Source: Ga0074130 sp035492055 (GTDB lineage Bacteria; Pseudomonadota; Gammaproteobacteria; Burkholderiales; Rhodocyclaceae). Taken from it: a stretch of DNA of 64,000 nt. Of the stretch, positions 59,101-64,000 are shown in pieces. Each line of letters begins with the position of its first letter. The first letter of the stretch is position 1. The DNA lies in assembly GCA_035492055.1 (NCBI GenBank), contig DATJJR010000008.1, positions 1 to 64,000 of the forward strand, written 5' to 3'. The notes under the pieces were generated by a model, which was given only the letters and a program-made list of their open reading frames with translations, made no database searches and was not told where the DNA came from. The translations under genes and the position numbers were made by a program.

Positions 59101-60510
59101 TCAATACGAAGGCAAGGCCATCGCGGGGCGTTTGGGGGCATTCGGATCGATCGGCTGGGGATCAAGTACGCCAACAGTCAACGTGTCGTCGCTGAAATAT
59201 TTTCTCGCCACGGCCTGCACTTGTTCCGGTGTGACTTCCTTCAGCTTCGCCAACAGGGTATCGATATCGCGCCAGCCAAGGCCCGCAGATTCGATGCCGC
59301 CGATTTCCATGGCCTGCGCCATCATCGAATCACGCTTGTAGACCTGCGATGCAATAAGCTGCACCTTCACGCGCCCGAGCTCTTCCGCGCTGACACCCTG
59401 ATCCTGGATTTGTCTGATTTCGCCCTTGAGCGCAGCTTCAAGTTCGGCCACGGTATGCCCGTCGGCCGGTTGTCCATCCATCAGGAACATCGCTTCGCCG
59501 CGTACCACCGGATCGTATTCCGCACCCGCAGATTGTGCGATGCGCTGGCCACGCACCAGGTCTTTCGACAGGCGTGCGGCGTCATGTCCATCAAGCACGG
59601 CAGAAAGCACCTGCAAGGCATACGGATCAACATCCTTGTTGACATCCTTGAGCTTGGGCACCTTCCACTCCATCAGGATGTAAGGCAGGCTGGCCGGCAC
59701 CTTGACGGTAACGCGACGAATGCCCAATTGCGGCGGCTCGACCTGCGGCTTTTCAACCGGCAGTGCATGCGACGGAATGCTGCCGAAATATTTTTGCGCC
59801 AGCTTGAACACATCGTCCTTGTTTACATCGCCGACAATCACGACGTACGCATTGGCCGGCGTGTACCAGGCCTTGTGCCAGTTCATCGCGTCCTGCCAGG
59901 TCATGTTTTCCAGATCATTCATCCAGCCGATGACCGGACGGCGATACGGACTGGCCTGGAAAGCCGCGGCATTCGTGGCTTCGTACACGCGCGCCTGCGG
60001 GTTGTCCTCCGTACGCATGCGACGTTCTTCCATCACGACCTTCATTTCGCTGGAAAACTCATCCTTCGTGAAAGCGAGGTTTTGCATGCGATCCGCTTCC
60101 AGCGCCATCATCTCCGGCAGCGCTGTCTTGGGCACGTTCTGGTAGTACGCGGTGTAATCGAGATTGGTAAACGCGTTGTCGACACCACCGGCCTCGGCAA
60201 CCAGACGATTGAATTCGCCGGTCGCGTGATGCGTGGTTCGCTTGAACATCAAATGTTCGAGCGCGTGGGACAGGCCGGAATCCCCGTCCTTCTCGTCGAT
60301 ACTGCCGACGTGATACCAGATCATGTTGACCACGACCGGCGCACGATGGTCTTCGCGCACGATGACGCGCAGACCATTTGGCAATTTGGTCTCGTACGTG
60401 TTCGTCGGCGCAGCGGTTGAGGAAGAATTTGGTGTGTCCGTTTCTGCCTGAGCTGTCAGCGACAGCGCAAGCACAACAAACAAGGAGAGTGAGCTTTTAA
60501 GTACGCGCAT
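59101..60510 (-). CDS. M16-family zinc metallopeptidase, catalytic subunit
   Basis: A 469-residue exported protease with signal peptide MRVLKSSLSLFVVLALSLTA ending QA-ET. The inverted zinc motif HALEH lies at about residue 85 with the distal Glu in EMKVVMEERRMR, about 75 residues on. It should form a periplasmic peptidase with the inactive subunit encoded 41 bp downstream, as in other proteobacterial M16 pairs. Substrate unknown. Confidence 0.92.
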   Translation of the reverse strand: MRVLKSSLSLFVVLALSLTAQAETDTPNSSSTAAPTNTYETKLPNGLRVIVREDHRAPVVVNMIWYHVGSIDEKDGDSGLSHALEHLMFKRTTHHATGEFNRLVAEAGGVDNAFTNLDYTAYYQNVPKTALPEMMALEADRMQNLAFTKDEFSSEMKVVMEERRMRTEDNPQARVYEATNAAAFQASPYRRPVIGWMNDLENMTWQDAMNWHKAWYTPANAYVVIVGDVNKDDVFKLAQKYFGSIPSHALPVEKPQVEPPQLGIRRVTVKVPASLPYILMEWKVPKLKDVNKDVDPYALQVLSAVLDGHDAARLSKDLVRGQRIAQSAGAEYDPVVRGEAMFLMDGQPADGHTVAELEAALKGEIRQIQDQGVSAEELGRVKVQLIASQVYKRDSMMAQAMEIGGIESAGLGWRDIDTLLAKLKEVTPEQVQAVARKYFSDDTLTVGVLDPQPIDPNAPKRPAMALPSY

Positions 60511-60599
60511 GGGAAGGTCGGTCAAGTCCGTCTGATAAAATGCACCCGCGCATCATACAGCGCACATTCCCTTGGAATTTTTCTGCCACATTCCGTCAC

Positions 60600-61583
60600 A
60601 TGTTCGGTTTCCTTAAGAAAGACACTGCAGAAAAAGCCGTCGACGCAACAAGCGCTGCCACGGCCGAAAGTGCTGCCCCCTCTTGGCGCGACCGCCTGAA
60701 AAGCGGGCTTGCCAAGACGCGTGCCGCCCTGAATACGCCACTGGGCGAACTGTTCCGCGGTGGCAAGATCGACGACGATCTGCTGGAAGAGCTCGAAACC
60801 ACGCTCCTTATGGCCGATTGCGGCGTCGCCGCCACGCAATGGTTGCTCGACGAACTTAAAGTTCACGTCAAGCGTGACAAACTCGAAACCGCCGATCAGC
60901 TACGTGAAACGCTGGCGGCGTTGCTGACGCAATTGCTCACGCCGCTGGAACAGCCACTCGACACACGTTCGGCCAAACCGTTCATCGTCATGATTGCCGG
61001 CGTCAACGGCGCGGGTAAAACCACTTCCATCGGCAAGCTCGCGCATTATTTTCAGCGCGATCAAAAGCACGTACTCCTCGCTGCCGGCGACACGTTCCGT
61101 GCAGCGGCGCGCGAGCAACTGGTTGAATGGGGGCGGCGCAACAATGTTGATGTTATCGCTCAGGAATCGGGTGATCCGGCTGCAGTGGCTTTCGACGCCA
61201 TCAGCGCAGCACGTGCACGCAATATCGACATCGTCATGGCCGATACCGCGGGTCGCCTGCCGACGCAACTGCATCTGATGGAAGAAATCGCGAAGATCAA
61301 GCGTGTCATCCAGAAGGCCGATCCGACCGGCCCGCACGAAGTGTTGCTCGTGCTTGACGCCAACATCGGCCAGAACGCTGTGCAGCAAGTCATCGCATTC
61401 GACAAGGCAGTCGGCGTGACTGGTCTCGTCGTCACCAAGCTTGACGGCACGGCCAAGGGTGGCGTGCTCGCGGCCATTGCGCGTCAATGTCCGAAGCCGG
61501 TCCGCTTCATCGGCGTTGGCGAAGGCATGGATGACTTACAGCCGTTCGTCGCCAAAGAATTCGTTGACGCATTGTTCGGCTAA
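60600..61583 (+). CDS. ftsY: Signal recognition particle receptor FtsY
   Basis: SRP receptor GTPase that delivers ribosome-nascent chain complexes to the translocon. The 327-residue product starts MFGFLKKDTAEK, with a short acidic A region compared with E. coli FtsY (497 residues), then the N domain and the G domain with GVNGAGKTTSIGKLA, DTAGRLPTQ and TKLDGTAKGG, ending GEGMDDLQPF. The ATG at 60600 gives the family N-terminus; upstream in-frame codons fall in the divergent promoter region. Confidence 0.96.
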   Translation: MFGFLKKDTAEKAVDATSAATAESAAPSWRDRLKSGLAKTRAALNTPLGELFRGGKIDDDLLEELETTLLMADCGVAATQWLLDELKVHVKRDKLETADQLRETLAALLTQLLTPLEQPLDTRSAKPFIVMIAGVNGAGKTTSIGKLAHYFQRDQKHVLLAAGDTFRAAAREQLVEWGRRNNVDVIAQESGDPAAVAFDAISAARARNIDIVMADTAGRLPTQLHLMEEIAKIKRVIQKADPTGPHEVLLVLDANIGQNAVQQVIAFDKAVGVTGLVVTKLDGTAKGGVLAAIARQCPKPVRFIGVGEGMDDLQPFVAKEFVDALFG

Positions 61584-61619
61584 ATGAATCTCGGAAGCAC
61601 CACAGGTGCGAACCAGAAA

Positions 61620-61655
61620 CGTCCTTTTCCTCAGAGAAAAGGTTGGGAGAAAGGT
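61620..61655. repeat. Hairpin element between ftsY and ftsE
   Basis: CCTTTTC and GAAAAGG form a 7-bp stem with a 6-nt loop, followed by a purine arm TTGGGAGAAAGG that supplies a possible ribosome site for ftsE. It is the best preserved of four similar elements in the window. Confidence 0.5.
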
Positions 61656-61663
61656 GATCGCAC

Positions 61664-62335
61664 GTGATTGAATTCCGCAACGTTTACAAGCGTTACCCGC
61701 AAGGCCTGGATGCCTTGGCCGACATCAATTTCGGCATTGCACAAGGTACGCTGACGCTGTTGCAAGGCCATTCGGGCGCAGGCAAATCAACGCTGCTGAA
61801 ACTCATTGCCGCTATCGAACGACCAACGGCCGGCATTGTCACGGTTAAAGGCGAAAACATCGGAGCCATCAAGCGAGCCGCCATTCCATGGCTGCGCCGC
61901 AATATCGGCATGATCTTTCAGGATCAAAAACTGCTGCTCGACCGCAACGCCTTTGACAACGTCATGCTGCCACTTGCCATCACCGGCTTCCCGCCCAAGG
62001 AAGCTGAACGCCGCGTGCGTGCCGCGCTCGACAAGGTCGGGCTTGCTGACAAGGAGAACGCCATGCCTGTTGCGCTCTCGGGCGGAGAGCAGCAACGCCT
62101 CGCGATTGCCCGCGCCGTGGTCAGCCGCCCCGCCTTGCTGCTTGCCGACGAACCGACTGCCCACCTTGATCCGGACAATGCACGCGAAGTGGCGCGACTC
62201 TTTCACGAATTCCAGCAAGTCGGCGTTACCGTCGTCATCGCCACGCATGACGAAGCGCTGTATGCGCCCTATGCCCCACATCGCATCGCCTTGGATCATG
62301 GGCGCATCATCGGTCACGCGGAGAAATCAGCATGA
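61664..62335 (+). CDS. ftsE: Cell division ATP-binding protein FtsE
   Basis: ATPase of the FtsEX complex, which activates septal peptidoglycan hydrolases through periplasmic partners. The 223-residue product starts with GTG (MIEFRNVYKRYPQGL), with P-loop GHSGAGKSTLL, Q-loop FQDQKLL, signature LSGGEQQRLAIAR and Walker B ALLLADEPT. Overlaps ftsX by ATGA. Confidence 0.96.
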   Translation: MIEFRNVYKRYPQGLDALADINFGIAQGTLTLLQGHSGAGKSTLLKLIAAIERPTAGIVTVKGENIGAIKRAAIPWLRRNIGMIFQDQKLLLDRNAFDNVMLPLAITGFPPKEAERRVRAALDKVGLADKENAMPVALSGGEQQRLAIARAVVSRPALLLADEPTAHLDPDNAREVARLFHEFQQVGVTVVIATHDEALYAPYAPHRIALDHGRIIGHAEKSA

Positions 62336-63225
62336 GCGCCTGGATCAACCAACAACAGGCCGCGGCTTCACTAGCCGTGCAGCGACTTGCTGCCACGCCG
62401 ATGGCAACATTGCTCGCCACGCTCAGCATTGCCATCGCACTGGCCCTGCCGGCCGGTGGTCAGTTGCTGCTTGCCAGCCTGCAGACCCTCGGCCAAGGCA
62501 ATTCGGCAACGCCGCAGATTTCCGTATTCATGGCGCTCGATGCCGATAGCAAGGCCGCTGACAAAGTCGCCGACCAACTCAAGGGCAATGCCGCCATCGC
62601 CGACGTACGCTTCGTCAGCCGCGACGAGACGCAGAAACGCCTGCGCGCCAAGGGCCTTGCGCAAATCATCGACTCACTGCCGAGCAATCCGTTTCCCGAT
62701 ACCTTCGTCGTGACGCCGCTCGATACCTCGCCGGAAGCACTCGACAGCCTGCGTACCCAACTCGCTGCACTGCCGCGCGTCGACACCGTGCAGGTCGACA
62801 GCGCATGGGCCAAACGCCTGTCGCTGCTGATCGGCCTCGGTCGCAAAGTGATATGGCTGATCGCCGTGCTGTTTGGCATCGGACTTGTTGCGCTGATGTT
62901 CAACACTATCCATCTGCAGGTGCTGACGCAGCGCGAGGAAATTGAACTCAGCAAATTGCTGGGCGCCACCGATGCCTATGTCGGCCGGCCGTTCTATTAC
63001 TTCGGTGCACTGCAAGGTTTGCTCGGGGGTGTTGTCGCATGCGGCATCGTCTACGCCGCCTTTGCACTGCTGCAAAAACCCGTGTCAGACCTGAGTGCGC
63101 TCTATAGTCTCAACTTCAGCCTGACCACACCACGACCGCTTGAGGCGCTGGCATTGCTGGTGCTTTCGGCAGCCTTGGGCTGGCTCGGTGCAGCACTATC
63201 AGTGCGTCGGCACCTGAACACATAA
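62332..63225 (+). CDS. ftsX: Cell division permease FtsX
   Basis: Membrane half of FtsEX, 297 residues: a first helix near residues 22-42, a periplasmic loop of about 110 residues (VRFVSRDETQKRLRAKGL), and three more helices (about 170-190, 220-245, 265-285) with EEIELSKLLGATDAYVGRPF, the coupling segment. Shares ATGA with ftsE. Confidence 0.95.
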   Translation: MSAWINQQQAAASLAVQRLAATPMATLLATLSIAIALALPAGGQLLLASLQTLGQGNSATPQISVFMALDADSKAADKVADQLKGNAAIADVRFVSRDETQKRLRAKGLAQIIDSLPSNPFPDTFVVTPLDTSPEALDSLRTQLAALPRVDTVQVDSAWAKRLSLLIGLGRKVIWLIAVLFGIGLVALMFNTIHLQVLTQREEIELSKLLGATDAYVGRPFYYFGALQGLLGGVVACGIVYAAFALLQKPVSDLSALYSLNFSLTTPRPLEALALLVLSAALGWLGAALSVRRHLNT

Positions 63226-63258
63226 ATCCAGGCTAACCACCATATCGCCGGCGACGCC

Positions 63259-63804
63259 ATGACAGACGCAGAGCCATCGATTGCCATCGCGCCGCGCACA
63301 CTGTTCATTGAATTCGCGCGCATGGCGCTCTCCGGTTTCGGTGGCGTCATGCCAGTCACACGGCACGCGATCGTCGTGCGCAACCAATGGCTGACCGAAC
63401 GTGAGTTCGCCGAACTGGTCGGCGTGGCACAGGTGTTTCCCGGTGCCAATGTGGTCAACATGAGTGTGATGCTCGGCTGGCGTTTTGGCGGCTGGCGCGG
63501 CTCACTCGCCGCAATCAGTGGACTGGTACTACCCTCCGCTGTACTCGTTGTCTGCCTCGGTGCGCTCTACGCACAGTTTGCCGACCATCCCATCGTGCGT
63601 AGCTGTGTCCGTGGCATGGCCGTCGCTGCGGCTGGATTAGTCATCGCGACCGCGATCAAACTGGCGCAAAGCCTGCCACGCACATGGCGCGTTGGCTTGC
63701 TCATGGTGGCCGCATTTGTCATGCAAGGCGTCGTGCATGTACCGCTGCTGCTGATTGGCGCATTGCTGATTCCATTGGCGCTGTGGCTGGAGTGGCGACA
63801 ATAG
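63259..63804 (+). CDS. Short-chain chromate transporter subunit, first of a pair
   Basis: A 181-residue membrane protein of the CHR family, with the FIEFARMALSGFGGVMPVTR start and VGVAQVFPGANVVNMSVMLG block and about five hydrophobic segments. In short-chain CHR systems two such halves act together to move chromate or a related oxyanion. A second half starts two bases past its stop. Chromate is only one possible substrate. Confidence 0.88.
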   Translation: MTDAEPSIAIAPRTLFIEFARMALSGFGGVMPVTRHAIVVRNQWLTEREFAELVGVAQVFPGANVVNMSVMLGWRFGGWRGSLAAISGLVLPSAVLVVCLGALYAQFADHPIVRSCVRGMAVAAAGLVIATAIKLAQSLPRTWRVGLLMVAAFVMQGVVHVPLLLIGALLIPLALWLEWRQ

Positions 63805-63806
63805 CC

Positions 63807-64000
63807 ATGCCGCTACTGATCGATCTCTTGTTGCACTTCATGCTGATGTCACTCATGGCCATCGGTGGTGCGAACGCGACCATCGGCGAAATGCACCGTT
63901 ATCTGGTCGAAAGCCGTGGCTGGATTTCCAGCACCGAGTTCTCCTCGCTGTACGCCATCTCGCAAGCCGCACCAGGCCCCAACATGCTCTGCGTTGCGTT
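63807..64000 (+). CDS. Short-chain chromate transporter subunit, second of a pair (partial)
   Basis: Cut by the right edge after 64 codons. The visible start MPLLIDLLLHFMLMSLMAIG, followed by GANATIGEMHRYLVESRGWI and AISQAAPGPNML, matches the other half of a split CHR transporter, with the AAPGPN motif characteristic of that half. Two bases separate it from the upstream half, so the two are co-translated. Confidence 0.87.
   Translation, partial: MPLLIDLLLHFMLMSLMAIGGANATIGEMHRYLVESRGWISSTEFSSLYAISQAAPGPNMLCVA

Noticed and set aside
58948..60420. A 490-codon open frame antisense to the catalytic M16 gene
   Set aside because: Opposite-strand shadow of a gene with intact active-site motifs; no own signals.
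1..64000. Mobile elements, prophage or CRISPR array
   Set aside because: No transposase, integrase, phage structural gene or regularly spaced repeat was seen. The only repeats are short hairpins.

Overview
The window looks like a chromosomal segment of a betaproteobacterium of the order Burkholderiales, most likely Oxalobacteraceae or a close relative. This is inference. It rests on gene order (mraZ to ftsA; M16 pair-rsmD-coaD-ferredoxin facing ftsY-ftsEX; lolB-ispE-tRNA-Gln-prs-rplY-pth; ssb-MFS facing uvrA), on a formyl-CoA transferase that closely resembles the Oxalobacter enzyme, and on the TctABC and GntR content. I see no phage, insertion sequence, integrase or CRISPR array.

Region 1 (1-15371, minus strand) is an almost complete division and cell-wall (dcw) cluster: mraZ-rsmH-ftsL-ftsI-murE-murF-mraY-murD-ftsW-murG-murC-murB-ddlB-ftsQ-ftsA. 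It runs from one good promoter with three MraZ boxes, and nearly every junction overlaps. ftsA is cut by the window edge.

Region 2 (15559-23417) is housekeeping: an EamA transporter, the RNase P RNA, a small lipoprotein of unknown role, pyrC and rsmI. Divergent from these is a yraN / HIRAN / GmhA-DiaA-like / BON lipoprotein / hldE-C (rfaE2) set for envelope and LPS heptose. An orphan membrane-anchored TAXI binding protein follows.

Region 3 (23497-35506) is the metabolic accessory region. A monocistronic frc (formyl-CoA:oxalate CoA-transferase) has its own promoter, terminator and a 170-nt leader that folds into three stem-loops. Upstream of it lies a seven-gene operon: PLP aminotransferase (serine/alanine/aspartate-glyoxylate type), tctC-tctB-tctA, a 2-keto-4-pentenoate hydratase-like protein, a YdiJ-like FAD/Fe-S dehydrogenase and a DSD1-type (3-hydroxyaspartate aldolase-like) PLP enzyme. 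A divergent FCD-type GntR regulator faces it. The two facing promoters carry the same inverted repeat, TTTTG-N4-CAAAA. Together these point to uptake and breakdown of a small hydroxy- or dicarboxylic acid through glyoxylate, next to oxalate metabolism.

Region 4 (35588-40446) holds ssb, a YajR-like MFS protein and uvrA. Region 5 (40467-49599, minus) is a signalling cluster: TonB-dependent receptor, ABC_sub_bind periplasmic protein with no transporter, CHASE8-like/HAMP/GGDEF diguanylate cyclase, a 1365-residue hybrid kinase (sensor-PAS-PAS-HisKA-HATPase-REC-REC-Hpt) and a stand-alone receiver. It resembles an expanded YfiBNR-type outer membrane-to-c-di-GMP circuit and is the best candidate for something undescribed.

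Region 6 (49746-64000) is core again: pth, rplY, prs, tRNA-Gln, ispE, a LolB that lacks the lipobox cysteine, a TPR protein, mutM, ferredoxin, coaD, rsmD, two M16 peptidase-like proteins, ftsY, ftsE, ftsX and a split chromate transporter cut by the right edge.
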